Assembly: GCA_019914995.1 (NCBI GenBank)
Contig: CM034144.1
Location: 5,053,489 to 5,117,488, forward strand
Reading direction: 5' to 3'
From: Acanthochlamys bracteata
Lineage: Eukaryota; Streptophyta; Magnoliopsida; Pandanales; Velloziaceae
DNA: 64,000 bases
In this document: in pieces, positions 1-12,289 of the stretch
How the letters are laid out: the number at the start of each line of letters is the position of its first letter
Position numbering within the stretch: position 1 is the first letter of the stretch
Program-made: the position numbers and the translations under genes
Notes under the pieces: generated by a model
Seen by the model: only the letters and a program-made list of their open reading frames with translations
Databases searched by the model: none
Told to the model about the DNA's origin: nothing

Positions 1-1216
1 CATACATAAAAATAAATACATTAATCACATACATAATTATTATCTATATATTTCTTTGCAATTGCATCGACACACGATCCTCTCTGCATCACTCTTATCA
101 ATATTATCTTCGATTTGAACGTTAGATGTATCCGAAGATTCTTCAACTACTGATGAAATATAATTCTCACGTTAGCTCTCGAAAAAACATCATCTCTGAC
201 CCCTTTCTTCCTGATGCAGTTGTGTATTACCATGATAATAATTATAATATCACACTGGACTTCTGTTAAATATCTTGATCTATTTGCCAAGATTGCTAAG
301 CAAGCCTTCCATACGGCAAAATTACACTCAATGATATTTCTACATGAAGAATGCATATAGTTAAACTTTTACTTCATACCTCTTAGTGCACGCACTTGAT
401 ACGAAGTAGCACAACGAAAATCATCGGTGATATCTTACATATCGGCCTTTGCAAGGGCCCATATATTCTTGTGTATGTCTATAGCACATATATATAAGAT
501 TCTGAAATATAAGATATAAGATTGACATAAATATTTTTTAAATTAAACACATATATAAGATCTTTCTGCTCTTTATAAGATCTTTGTCCACAAAATCGTC
601 TAAAGACAAACAAAATTCTTTCTCTACAAAATCAATGCAAACATATAAGATCTTTCTTTACAAAATTGAATCAAACAGAACAAATTAAGTACCTAGAGTA
701 TTTCTTAAATCAAATCAAAGCTTCGGTTTAGCACAAATTTCAAAAATTGGAGACAAAATCTTCCGAATCAAGTAACAAAAAAAGAGAAACCTATCTCCTT
801 TAGCACTGACGAAATAAATCAACTTGAAAGATCTTGAATTTATCTCTACCGTCGGGGTCAACTTGGAAGATTTTTAGAGTTAGAAGTGAATGAGTGATAC
901 AGGAGTGAGTGAATGAGGTAGGTGAGCAAAAAGGGGAGGAGTGATTGCGGTAGAAGCAGAGATGGGATTAGGGATAGGGTTGGCTGAGCAAGACGAAGGT
1001 GGAGTGAATGAGGCAGGAGAATGAGATATGATTAGGATAAAAGTGACATATACAAGTGTAATTTGTCAAACTTGTTAAAAACAAAGTAGTCACTGCAGGT
1101 CATGATGAAAACAAGCAACGCTGCTTGTTTGGAAAAGCAACAACTCATTGCTTTTTTTTCAGCGCAAGTGCTTTGTTTTAACTAAAAGCTTCAAAACCGT
1201 GTTCCCAAACATGGCC
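1..1216 (-). mobile_element. PIF/Harbinger remnant, internally deleted
   Basis: This stretch holds a transposase fragment on the minus strand (147-490). It ends at about 1216 with a sequence that reads, on the minus strand, GGCCATGTTTGGGAACACG, which resembles the terminal repeat of the large Harbinger element at 17299-24083 (GCCCTGTTTGGCTGTGCT). The other end lies outside the window. Between the transposase piece and the terminus there is only AT-rich and then purine-rich sequence without an open frame. The element looks internally deleted and inactive. The boundary at 1216 is inferred from terminal similarity alone; I saw no target duplication. Confidence 0.55.
147..490 (-). pseudogene. Harbinger (DDE_Tnp_4) transposase C-terminal fragment
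   Basis: The minus-strand frame contains MHSSCRNIIECNF followed by AVWK and VIHNCIRKKG. This matches the end of plant PIF/Harbinger transposases, in which the third catalytic acidic residue lies in the 'ER/EHTFGVWK' block. The same order of motifs occurs in the second, larger copy at 22694-23379 of this window. Similarity extends upstream to about 490 through a frame with stops (the MGPCKGRY region and a DDFRCAT region). No complete catalytic domain remains, so it is a dead fragment. Confidence 0.75.
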
Positions 1217-2190
1217 TTCATGGGTCCAAGACTGAAAAACAAGTGCTCGTGTAATTGCTTCACTGGAAATACATTGATATTTTTTGCTTCTAGTAATAGC
1301 AGAACTTAGAAGCAAAGTTGTCCGGCAGCTACGAGAGAAGAAGCCACATCTAAACAACTTCACAAAAGAGGTGGAGCCAAAAGTGCTACTGGTTTATATT
1401 GCCGGAGAGGTCCGTATACAGAGCAAGAATACAACAAAATGTGGAGATAATTACTTACATGACCTTATCTTACTTCTCTTTCAGATTTGTATGAAAAGGA
1501 CAATATAAAAACTAAAGTCTGCGTCCAGCAGAGGTGCCAAAATTATATACTGTAGAGGAAATAAACATCTGGGTTGTTGATTACACAAGAAGGTGATGAA
1601 TATAGAGCTGCTAGCGCGCTGCTTGTTCTCCTAGAGACATAATCAGGATGAAAAGAGAGTATTTAGAATCTTGGCAAGTTTCATCTGCAAAAAGAACTAC
1701 TAGTTACAGTTGTATTAGAAAATCTCAAGGTATACAATAAAATATGCAATGTATTCCAGAAGCAGTAAGATAGATTCCAATGACACTAAACTCGATTCAT
1801 AAATGGCACAAGACCAAGCCTCTTGCTAGAGTGAATTGCCTGTTTGAAGAGAAAGTGAAGCAAATTTGAATTTCATGCAGAGGCTGGTAAGTGGCACAAG
1901 AATTGCACCAAGGCAGGGTATGAAAAAAAACATAAACATACCCAATATCCATCCAATGACCTACGTAACTACAAGAATCTTCTCCTCGAGGATGTCTGAA
2001 AAATTCTCTCAATGTGTACCAAGTTATTTAACTCCCACATCATATGAAAGAATCAAACTAAGCTATGAGAGAGGACATGATGAATTTATTTTAATGCCTC
2101 TTGTCCTTATTCAGCTCATGCTGATCTGTCTTTCTATTAGAAAGGCATTGGGATAGCTTGTCAAGGTATTATTCCTTCATCTTTATCTAT
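1217..2190. other. Intergenic sequence, nothing recognised
   Basis: Short open frames occur on both strands here, for example 1284-1508 and 1866-2156 on the plus strand. None has a recognisable domain, splice structure or similarity to a family I know. I see no terminal repeats. The right part may run into the 3' untranslated region of CNX2, which is transcribed leftward. Confidence 0.4.
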
Positions 2191-2528
2191 CATACCTTTT
2201 TTTATCAGAGCAAGAGGCTAGACTTTATTCACAGAACCAAAAATTCATAAATACAAGAGCTAAACCAGTGCTGCTTCTCGTGAGCAATGGTCCACCATCT
2301 CTGCCTGAGGTGATACTCTAATGACATTATGAAGCCAAGAGAGTAGGTGCCTGCCTCAGTTACTAGCCCTTCACACATTTAAGACAGGAAAATCCACCAC
2401 CAAACTTAAAGCTGAACTCCATTTATTAAATCCCACAACCGTACCCACACATCTTCAATCTGTAACATCCAAGCATTCCTATAAGGACAACACTGCACAC
2501 AAAGAGATGGGGATTTTAATGTCAAACC

Positions 2529-5316
2529 TCAGCCACCAATATGTATCATAGGCCTATTGGACATCTTCGCTATGTCAAACATTCCAGCATGTGCAGCTTT
2601 CTTTCGCTTTACCTGAGGAAAAGGATCCAGTTTACCAGCATTATGCTACTTGATGCATAGCTAGTAATGCTTAACAAAAATGAAATAAATGTGACAGTTT
2701 TTCATGGACATTGTAACATTCAAATTGGAATAATGAACAACCATGAAAGCAGCATACCGCAGCTCCAATTATTTCCTTCAACCCAAGATCATCAATACCA
2801 GCACGAATAGGATCCCTTAAACTCACCTACAAAATCAAATTACAGGGCTTAGGGTGGCCAATAGTTTAATTACAGTATCAAACATTTAAGTACGCTTTGA
2901 GAGCATGAATTCAGAGGGATCTCACTAAATTATTGTCAGAAAACAGGCCATGGAAGATGCATACCTCAGAGGGGCCAAATAGGCAGACTTTTAAGTTTCC
3001 ATCAGCCAAAAGACGCAATCTATTGCAACCAGCACAGAAATGCTCAGTCATTGATGTAATAAATGATACACTTCCTTGGTGTCCATCTATCACAAAATTC
3101 TTGGCTGTCTCTGTAGGATGGTCCATAAGCCTCTTGACGCCATGGAATCGAACTTTCTGTTGCATGCAGAAGCAAGTTATTCACATTAACAGCATGATCC
3201 ATCTATTTGTAGTCCACACACATCAAATATGTCACAAAGGAACCCAAGGAAGATCTGCCAGAAATTGACCTTACCACTTTGTCCAGCATCTCTGCATAAG
3301 GAACCAGTTTCTTGACGTTCCAGACATTTCCATCAAAAGGCATGAACTCAATAAATCTAACATTTATAGGCTTCTCTCTTGTCAACTCCACAAAATCGCA
3401 AATCTCATCATCATTTAGTCCACGCATTACTACACAATTTACCTGAGATAGGAAAGGACACATTCATGTGATTTATTAAGACAATAAGAACATATTACTT
3501 GAACAAACTAAATAAACAATGGAATATCAAAATACAAGAGTTTATCACAAATATACACCCGAAAAAAGAACACTATACATACATAATGAACATATACCTT
3601 CACAGGATTGAATCCAAGCTCAACGGCTGCTACAAGTGACTCCATAACCCTTTCATGCCCCTTACGTCTAGTCATAAACTCAAACTTTGCTGGAACCAGT
3701 GTGTCCAAACTAATATTTAGTGCATTCAATCCACATTCTTTCAACTTTGGAAGTTTCTTGGGGAGAATAACTCCATTGGTGGTCATGGCTAATGTTTTTA
3801 GTCCTTTCAACTCAGAAAGTCTCATGCATATATCTTCAATGTCTTTCCGAATAGTGGGCTCACCCCCAGTTAACCGGATCTTATCAATCCCAGAATTCAC
3901 AAACAGACTCGCCAATCGGGTGATTTCACCTTGTGCAAGGAGGCTAGAATTGGGGGTCAGGTTTACTCCTTCAGCTGGCATGCAGTATTGACATCTAAGG
4001 TTGCATCGCTCTGTCAGTGCAATCCTTAAGTAAGTATGCTTCCTACCAAATGAATCAACTAACATGTCTGATGTTAGACTGTCTGTTTGCGGTGGTTCAG
4101 AAAGGTTAGCGTCTCTCAAAAGTGGTTCAGACAACCTAGCGCAAGCAGTTCCAAGATTCCTTGGCCTGGAACAGCTAGGTCTCTTGCCAGTAGAACTACC
4201 TCTATTTTGAGATGTGGATGTAGAAAGAGGGCTGGCCATGCAACCAAATCCAGATTTATTTGAGCATACCTGTTTAAAAATAAAAATAAAAAAGAAAAGA
4301 ATAAGTGACCACAACCACTTTATACTTGGTTATCTGAAATTTGAAAACATTGCACTGTGTCATGCTATGCTAAGTGGCAGCAGTATTACAAGATAGATTG
4401 TTATGATCCGTAATCACACGAACCACAGAACTATTATAATGCTAGATAAACTAAGAAACTGATCTCCTACCATGCAAGGTAGAGTCTTCTTTTATAGGAT
4501 TTCATCTCTACCTAGAATTCTTAACTGCATAAAGCGAATACTAGTTTTCTACTAAAACTCAAATACTTTAACAAATTCAAACTCATAACACTTCTAGATA
4601 AAATACGAGCTTTGGATAGCTTGGAGCCCTTGGGGTGTAACATAGAACAACTATACTCCTGAAGTCCAGTTAATGCGCAAGCATATACTATTAGCACAGG
4701 AGTTATGAACAGGAAGGTCTAACTTTTGGAATATAAAAGTACAAATTGCTAAGGTAAAAACAAAGGTCAAAGAATATAACTTCTGTCCACCGTCGCATTT
4801 GACATCCTTCGTTCCATCTTCAACACCCATCCCAAGCTATCGTATCTCATATTATTTCACCATATACCTTATAAGGCACACCATAAGGGAAAAAATAGTT
4901 CTACTATAATGATAACATGTGGTCTAGTTATACTAATGAATTGCAAAGAACAAGTGTTTTGGGGACAGCTCAATAAATGACTACTTGGTTGACTTTTATG
5001 CATACTTCACCGCCATTTTAAAGCAACACTGTACAACTGCATGTTCACATTTCTAAATATATGCGTAGTAGTAAGTAAATAAAAAATTCTTTGACATTGA
5101 CAATATTAGGCTACTCTGCTTCTTCCAAGATTCCTTTTGCATCTTATTGATAGTGCAGAACATTTCCCATTCAGAATTAGATATATGAAAAGAGCTACTA
5201 GAGTAAACACAAAACTCTCAGCTGAATGGAACAAAAGGTGGCAAAATTACCCCTGAATTTTCATGATGGGACCATCGAGATCGACGAATAAGCCCCGGAC
5301 CACATCTCTTCATCAT
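2529..5316 (-). CDS. CNX2: CNX2, GTP 3',8-cyclase (molybdenum cofactor step 1)
   Basis: This is the radical-SAM enzyme that, with CNX3, turns GTP into cyclic pyranopterin monophosphate in mitochondria. Six coding exons on the minus strand: 5316-5251, 4269-3598, 3442-3275, 3156-2965, 2826-2758 and 2612-2529, all with GT-AG borders, giving about 416 residues (plant family about 390). The radical-SAM cluster motif CNLRCQYC supplies Cys111, Cys115 and Cys118; GGEP lies near 157-160. A second cluster motif, CAGC with a further Cys, is at 343, 346 and 360. The protein ends in Gly-Gly, as MoaA proteins do. Exon 1 begins [15 protein letters not shown], basic and acid-poor, as expected of a mitochondrial presequence. 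I chose the ATG at 5316 because this exon joins in phase 0; an internal ATG at 4239 would drop the presequence. No lesion is seen. TTTATT on the plus strand at about 2224 and 2422 are candidate poly(A) signals. Confidence 0.95.
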
Positions 5317-5995
5317 CTCGTCTGCTCAAATCGAACATGAAATTTGTTAAAAATAAAAAATTAGGAACGAACTAGAACAAGGTCCTAACTCAAAATCCAG
5401 TGGAATCATAAATCACCAAGAATTTGAGAAGTTTAATATTGTCAAAAATGGTAGGAGAAAGAAAAACATGGTTCAAACTACATGTAAATACTGAATTTTC
5501 AATATTGAGATTAAAAGACAAACATAAACAATCTGACATTTTCATTCCAAATTAAATCCACGACATAGAAGAAAATTTAACAGAATGGTTTAGATTCCGT
5601 GAAAAGAAACAATCCCTATATCACCAAGAGAAACCCAATTCATAATCAAAGACGCAATAACTTGATCAAGAAAGTAACCAAGGAATAAGCAGGCTACTAA
5701 AAGCCAAAACGAAATACAATATCTGCTAGCTAAGTTTCATCATTCAGGGAAGCCAACCAAAGCACCAAAGCACTTCAAAAAATTGCTTTAGAAAAAACAA
5801 AGATAAAAAAAAGAAGAAACACGAAAAAGCATTAACCTGATATACTAAGCTCTTAGTAAACTTACCAATCCAAAACCTGGGAATAAAAAGAATTCTTCTT
5901 AACCGAGCAATCGTTTTGGAGGGAGGAGAAAAAAGGTGAGAACTTTCGAAGAATAAATTGTACAGAGAATGTAGAGAAGGTTTGCTGTTCCATCA
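5317..5995 (-). promoter_or_regulatory. CNX2: CNX2 5' leader: non-coding exon plus leader intron
   Basis: Reading leftward, a splice donor (GTAAGTTT) follows position 5866 and an acceptor (GAGCAG) lies just before the exon that carries the CNX2 start codon. This suggests a non-coding first exon of roughly 5866-5995 and a leader intron of about 540 bases. An AT-rich TATA-like run is present on the minus strand at about 6010-6030. The transcription start is inferred, not seen. Confidence 0.5.
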
Positions 5996-6460
5996 CGGCT
6001 CGACTGTTATTTTTTAATAATAAAGGGAAGTGCTCAAAGTGGCTCTTCATATCCATGAACTTAAGGTCGGCGACATTTTAAACTGCCCAGACAAGTTTGA
6101 TTGGATTAGGTTCAGCCATTTTGCGAAGCTGGCCCATCATAAAAATGTTATAGCAAGTAAACTTTCAATATTAGACCAAAAAAGGGTGCGTTTAAAACAC
6201 TTAATTTTGCAAAACTGAATTTTGTGAAAAAATAGAGCTCAATAAAAGATAAAATTTAATAGAAACAAAGTTCGGAGTGGTATTTGAAGCAAAAAAAATA
6301 AAATATAAGTGACCGAATTCAAAATTTGGATAGAAAAAATAAAATTTTGTGTATTTGAAATAAGCCCAAAGACTTATATCGTAAAACTTTGGCCATCAAA
6401 TTTTCTTTCTAAAAAAAAGTCCTCTGGAGTTTTAAACGACCAATTATGTCGATGATGTTT

Positions 6461-6677
6461 CGCAGTGTTTACAATAATTTCCAAAAAAAACTTATCTTAA
6501 AGCTTTTAAAAATAGCTTTATTTTTTTTAAAAAAATAAATATTATATATATAAAATTTGTAGGATATATAATTTGTCTATATTTTTAAAATTTTAATAGT
6601 TTTTCTAAATACTGTAAAAAATTTATTAAAAAGTATTTTCTTAGAATGAAAAATAATGCTATAAGCACTGCCATAGA
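6461..6677 (+). repeat. MITE-like element, copy 1 of an inverted pair
   Basis: AT-rich element starting near 'CGCAGTGTTTACAA' and ending near 'AGCACTGCCATAG'. The ends are roughly inverted repeats of each other (AGTGTTTAC... / ...AAGCACT). Its interior resembles, in reverse complement, the neighbouring element at 6791-7030: both contain an 'AAACTTA..TTAAAGCTTTT' block. Borders are approximate. Confidence 0.5.
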
Positions 6678-6790
6678 TACTGCCAATACTTCCGTTATGT
6701 ATTTATATAGTAACATTGTCCAAAGGTTACATCCATATTGTTGGATAAAGTTGTCCATGAATCACTAAATGGTTGTTTAGAAAACATACA

Positions 6791-7030
6791 GGAAGTGTTT
6801 CACAGTGTTTGTAGCACTATTTTTTATTCCAAATTTTTTTTATATTTCTTAATAAAATTTCTAAGTATATTTAATTTTTAAATTTTTTTTTGAAAAGTAT
6901 AGGTAATTATATGTTGTACAATATTTATAATTTGTATTACTTTTTAGATAAAAAAGTCAAGCTATTTTTTTGAAAAGCTTCAAAATTAAGTTTATCTTTT
7001 TAAAAAATCCTTATTTTAAGTGTCCCCTAA
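6791..7030 (-). repeat. MITE-like element, copy 2 of an inverted pair
   Basis: This reads from 'GGAAGTGTTTCACAGTG' to an A/T-rich end near 'AAGTGTCCCCTAA'. In reverse complement its interior aligns by eye with the element at 6461-6677. Two copies in opposite orientation within 600 bases could form a large hairpin if transcribed. Target duplications were not identified. Confidence 0.45.
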
Positions 7031-7066
7031 AGTTGAATACGAATACTATTATCTTGGTTCAACTTA

Positions 7067-7307
7067 GGGCGTGTTTACTAACGCCCTAATTTTATTTTTT
7101 CAAGCTCATTTTTTATATAAAATAAATAAAAAAATTAAATTATTTTTATCAAAAAAACTTTTTAATTTAATTTTAAAACTAACTATTAATATATAATTAA
7201 TATAAAAATTTATTTTTATTAAATATTTTTAATTTTTAATTTAATTTTTTAAATTTACTTTCTAAAAATTCAAATTTACTTACTTTATCTCTTAGCTAAA
7301 CACGACC
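7067..7307. mobile_element. Tourist-type MITE with TTA target duplication
   Basis: A 241-base AT-rich element with terminal inverted repeats GGGCGTGTTTACTAA (left) and, read inward from the right, GGTCGTGTTTAGCTAA. It is flanked on both sides by TTA (7064-7066 and 7308-7310), the 3-base target duplication typical of PIF/Harbinger elements. It has no coding capacity. A related copy is at about 58960-59197. Confidence 0.75.
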
Positions 7308-7390
7308 TTATGGGATGAAATTTTATCTAGAAAACACAATTGGTTTTACTCTAAGTTGAATTTGGATGTTGAAATTTGAATCGAAGTCCC

Positions 7391-7650
7391 CTAAAGGTGT
7401 TTAAGAATGCACAGTAGCCACATCCTTAAGATATATCCTTCAAAATTTTGCAAATAGTTGCAGAGGTAATATTTCTTGCATAACTTTCTAGCTGCAACCC
7501 GATTTTTTCCTTCTTCGAACATGTTGCAGCAGACTACGCCATCATTATCCCTGCATACCACTCTAAAAACATGCTCCTCGCCAGCTTCTGCCGGAGAAAA
7601 CAAATCAAACCAATCTCGATCAGCTTCGCTGCCGTAGAAGAAACAATCAA
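7391..7650 (-). other. Unrecognised open frame, possible exon or gene relic
   Basis: A minus-strand frame of about 80 codons can be followed from about 7650 to the stop at 7391. It contains a hydrophilic stretch with DRDWFDLFSPAEAGEEHVFR and then several cysteines. It reads more like protein than its surroundings do. A second, separate frame with a similar feel lies at about 7700-7830 (…KAPGANVAAVFGYYFLM…). I do not recognise a family and see no clear start or splice sites joining the two. It could be a relic of a small host gene or chance. Confidence 0.25.
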
Positions 7651-7699
7651 GAATTAAAAGAAAGAAGACCGCAAAGTGTCAACAAATTCGGTAACGGTA

Positions 7700-8694
7700 A
7701 TGAGGAAAATGAGGAAACAATCGTATTCGTCCTTCGATTTCTTCACCGGTCATAGAGAAAGACATTAAGAAGTAGTAACCAAAAACAGCCGCAACATTTG
7801 CACCAGGAGCTTTAACAGTAACCAAAAGACCTCAGTACCAGAAAATATTTGAATCCAAGGTCTACGCATCGATATTATATATTATTAGGTGCTGATGATT
7901 ATTGTTCAACTTAATAGCTGCATGGCATCAAGTGAACCTGATGATATATGCGTGGAGATTAATAGGAATGCCGTCGATAGGATGTCCAGAATTCTTCATT
8001 GAGAGCGCGAGGTTGATTGAACAAGGAGAAAGAAGCTCTGAATTATGTGTTCCTGGTTGTTCCACTCATTAATACTCTGATCCGTTCTTCGTGAAGTCTT
8101 TTGCTGTGGTCTACGTATGTGACTGTTACGCGCGCTCAGGCTCTTGGTGTTTGTATATATAGAGCAATATGTAGAACTGCTATCTCGTAGATGAAAACTG
8201 ATTAAGGGTGTTTTTATTCACTTAAATGATCTTTTAGGAAGTAACTTTGGAGAAAAAATTTTATAAAATCTAAAAAATATGTTATAAAATATAAATTACA
8301 ATAAAAGAGCATATGATGCCGCTCATAAGTAAGTTTTGGCAGAGAAAATTACTCTCGCATGCAAAATAGAACACTCTAAGTGTACGTGTTCGACTATGAA
8401 GGCAACACCCGACACTTTTCACAAATAAATAAAGGACAAGCAGAAAGTTGTGTCGCGATGCTGCAACACAATCTTTTTCAATGTTAGCTACTAAAATTTG
8501 TAACTTTTATCGATAACTTATATACGAAAATTAGTAGTCGAGTGTCAATTGTCTTTTAATGGACAAAATTGCATTAATCTTCATTGATAAAATGAACTTC
8601 TACCAATCTTGGCATTGATTAGGGATTTTAAGAAACAATGAAGAAACAAATTCATAGGAATTTAGTTATTAGAACTCACGACAACATTTACCCA
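7700..8694. other. Intergenic sequence, no feature resolved
   Basis: Apart from the weak frame at about 7700-7830 described with the neighbouring ORF, I see no coding signal, repeats or terminal structures before the CACTA terminus at 8695. Confidence 0.4.
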
Positions 8695-9388
8695 CACTAC
8701 AAAAAATTGGACCATTATTGACCAAAAATTATTGACTAAACTAACTTAGTCAGTAATTACCTGTTACTAAATGAAATTATTCTGTGACGAGTAATTTCAA
8801 ATTACCAACTAATCTTTAGTCGGTATATTATGGATATTACGAATTGTGTTCTTGTGGTTAGTGTTTTGACCGTACACATCTACTAGACAATAATTTGGCG
8901 TAAAAATTTTACATCTGTGATTTTATTGAGTTAGTGACAGTTAGACGGTTGTTTGTACGTGATGCCGATTGTTCTATATATAGTCGTAAAATTTATCAAC
9001 TATAGTCCAATCAGCTGTCAGTAAAGTGATTCTTTAAAATACATAAAATAATAATCAAATAATCATAATATTTAAATAATTTTTAAAACTGACTTTTATG
9101 AATAGAATAGCTGATATAGTCATTTAAAAAAAATAAATAATAAAAATGAAAAATAAAAAGCCCTTATGAAGAAGTACTTTGAAAATTGGTCATTAGATGT
9201 CAAAATAAGCAACACTATTTTCATTGCATTTTTTCGCATTCAAAAATTACCATTAAATCTTTTACTTTTCAAACAAATTTGAAGGCACGTTTAGCACTAG
9301 TTTTAGGTACTTTTTTGAGCTTTCAAATCCAAAAAAGTTCCTGTATAGTATTCTAAAAAAAATTATAAAATTTTTTAAATAATTAGTT

Positions 9389-9408
9389 ATATATATATAT
9401 ATATATAT
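9389..9408. repeat. (TA)n microsatellite
   Basis: About ten uninterrupted TA units, immediately followed by a GC-richer stretch. The change in base composition may mark the edge of a separate insertion inside the CACTA element. Confidence 0.8.
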
Positions 9409-9409
9409 G

Positions 9410-10790
9410 CAACGGATTCGCGCACATCGTCTCACCGCCACATCCGCGCACATTACATTCCGGAACGTCGAATTTTGATCCGAAGGTCACAATTATTAAC
9501 ATGACTCCGCTCTTACGGAGTCACTGTATAATGGCATTTTCGGCATCTCAGCTCTATTTTTTTTTTCTCTTTCTTCTTTCTCTTCCTTCAAATTTTTCAA
9601 TCATTCTTCACTCTCGCCGAGCCTTCTCCCTTGCAATTTTGCACACTGCCGGCGGCAATCTCCCCGCCGCTGCTTTGAATCTTCGTCTTTCCTTCTTCTT
9701 CTTTCAATTTTCTCCGAATTTTTCGTCATTTCTCCTGCCGTGAGCTTCAAACTCGAATGTCATTATCGTGGCCGGAGTGTTCGATCGCCGGCCAACGATT
9801 GAAATTACGAAGAAAAAATCGTTAATTCCTTTTTTCCTCCTTCTATGTCTTCTAACATCATCAATTCTACTTTCGTCGTCCCAATTTTATATTCATTCGT
9901 GGTAGCCGGACCATTCGTTCGCCGGCTGTCAAGCGAAATTCGGGCTAGTAACTGATTGATTTCTACTCTGAAGGTGGATGTAAATTGATAAGTTGTACTT
10001 CCTTATTTATTTCAATTTTTTTGAATTTTTTTGGTAGTGCCGTCGGTGATCACTACCGAGCATCTTTGGTGCTTGCAGACCCATCGCAATATACTCTAGA
10101 GGTTGACGTAAGTTAATAACTTATACTTTCTTATTTATTTCAATTTTATTTATTTATTATTTATTTTTTTGGGGTAGTGCCGGCAATGGTCGATGCTTCA
10201 GCAATGTAGATGCTTTTTTGGAAATGCAATGCAATGAAGATTGCTTCATCAATGCAATGGAGATGCTTCAACATTACAATCATTTGCTTAGGTTTTTTTT
10301 TTCTATTTTATGAATGCAATGCAGACAGCAATGTATGAATTTTAAGTGCAGACAGCAAGAAAAAGAAGAACTGTCTATGTGAATGTAATGTTTTTATTAT
10401 GGAATAGTTAGTTACCTGTCAATGTGTTGAGTGAATATATAATACTGTGAGAATGAAGTAACAAAGTGAATGTAAGAATGAACTATTGTTGCAAATGAAT
10501 TCTGTTTTTGTGTTGTGAATTGTTGATGTGAATACTGCATAAATAGAATGTTCAGATCAAGTATGAGTGAATATGTAATAATGGAATGTGTTGTGTGAAT
10601 ATATAATGCTGGAATGCTAATATCTGTAAATAGCAAGAGAAAATATCATCTCTAATACAGTAAGAAAGTATAATCTGTAATGCAGTTAAAAAATATTATC
10701 TGTAATAGGAAGAGAAAATGAAAAAAAATGGCACAAATAAAATCAGTAAATAAGCTCACTGTTTTATATTAACAGTAGGGAGCATTAGGA
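9410..10790. other. CACTA interior, non-coding, with a partial duplication
   Basis: GC-richer sequence to about 9970, then AT-rich. Two similar blocks of about 50 bases ('GTAAATTGATAAGTTGTACTT' type and 'GTAAGTTAATAACTTATACTT' type) lie at about 9973 and 10105, each followed by a run ending 'GTAGTGCCG'. No open frame with recognisable content; the plus-strand frame at 9501-9743 is a pyrimidine-rich, low-complexity run. Confidence 0.4.
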
Positions 10791-10799
10791 AACAGTAAG

Positions 10800-11250
10800 C
10801 ATTAGAGATAAGCATTTTACATATCTTCAACATTCATAAACAGTAATCCAGAATTCTGTCAGACTTGAATTCCAACATTGACAGAATTCCAACATTAATA
10901 ATAGTATTCCAGCTTTCTAAAATTTCAATATTGACAGAATTCCAGCATTTACATTAGCATTTTAGTATTCCAGAATTCCAACATTGATAAGATTCCAGCG
11001 TTAGTAATAGCATTGCAGAATTTCAGCATTGACATGATTCCAACATTTGCATTAGCATTCCATCATTTCAAAATTTCAGATTGATAGGATTCCAGCATTA
11101 GCATTAGCATTCCAGCATTAACATACAACTGAAGACATTACTACCACAGCTCAACTTATTAGCATTCCAGCATTATTACCATTGTAGAATTCAGTGATAT
11201 TTCAACATCCATACTTGTTATAGCTCAACACATTAGCATTCCAGCATTAC
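10800..11250. repeat. Degenerate minisatellite, CATTCCAGCATT type
   Basis: Variants of 'ATTCCAGCATTAGCATT' and 'GACAGAATTCCAACATT' recur about every 15-40 bases without a strict period. It lies inside the CACTA element, upstream of the transposase remnant. It has no coding potential. Confidence 0.6.
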
Positions 11251-12240
11251 TATCCCATGAACTCAAAAACATTCATATTCACAAATTTTTTGATACCAAA
11301 GTTGTGCACATTCTATTCAAAATGTGAGTATTACACTCAGAAAGTTTTCCCAATACATTTTAAGTAAACAGTTTACAAAGAATAATATGATTAAGTATGA
11401 TAAAGATTACAAGTCATGCCCATAAATAAAGCGGGACCTCTTTTTGAAAAGAAAGTACTCTACATTTAAACAAAAGAAGGTCAAAGTTGAAGAGCAACAA
11501 TCTATTTATGTTATAAAACCATCTTTAATAGAAGAAAAATAAACAGTACATCAGTTGTGAAATTAATTAGGCATCCTAAACAGAATTGTCCAATCTTGCA
11601 GTAGCCACGATTAAATTCAGTTCATTTTGTCTTCTTGCTGGAGCCATGATCAAATTCAGTTTCATTTTGTCTTTAGTACATGTATGGAAAAGAAAATAGC
11701 CAGTGTCTTATCAGCTCATAATTAACATAACGATAGATCATAGAAAAGGAAATATCTTGTTTTGCAACTCTCTCTATAGTAACGTAAACAAATGAAAATG
11801 CGTATGTAATAAAGAAAAGTTTTTTAAAAACAAATGTAATGCTCATATAAAATAATAAGATAAACGCAAATCATCTAATAGTGAAAAATATATCTAGCAT
11901 CAACAATAAGAAGACTTGATTCTACATAAGAAAGAATCAACAAAACATCAATTGTGCATTTGAACGTTAAAATAGTCACTGCCAAGAACTCTGTAGAGGC
12001 TAAATAAGGACAAAGCAAATTTTAGTCTTCGGTCTCCACCATTTTAAGCTGGATTCTTCAATTTTAGGGATAGTTCTCAGAAACAAACAGTGACCACTTC
12101 GGTCTCCACTTCCGAGGAGCTGCTACGCACGCGCAAAATTAATCGCGGTTCAGCATTGCATACTTTTAATTTTCGAGAGGGTAACGTACATATACAATTT
12201 AATGCTAATGGCATGCCCATTGAATAACACTCATTGTGGC
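11251..12240. other. CACTA interior, no gene seen
   Basis: AT-rich sequence with a short imperfect duplication at about 11600-11670 ('AGTTCATTTTGTCTTCTTG' and 'AGTTTCATTTTGTCTTTAG'). I see no coding signal. Confidence 0.4.
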
Positions 12241-12289
12241 TTTCAAGAGAATTTGAATTTTTGGGTCGAATATACGCTCCAGTTGATTA

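Noticed and set aside
4240-4314. Upstream extension of the main CNX2 exon ([11 protein letters not shown]...)
   Set aside because: The hydrophobic stretch is the pyrimidine-rich end of the intron; the acceptor at 4270-4272 and the phase-0 join to exon 1 explain it better than a membrane segment.
9501-9743. Signal-peptide-like plus-strand frame
   Set aside because: Low-complexity pyrimidine-rich DNA inside the CACTA element, with no splice sites or recognisable family.
10800-11250. Possible CRISPR-like spaced repeats
   Set aside because: Spacing and repeat sequence are irregular, the genome is a plant, and the motif is a degenerate minisatellite.
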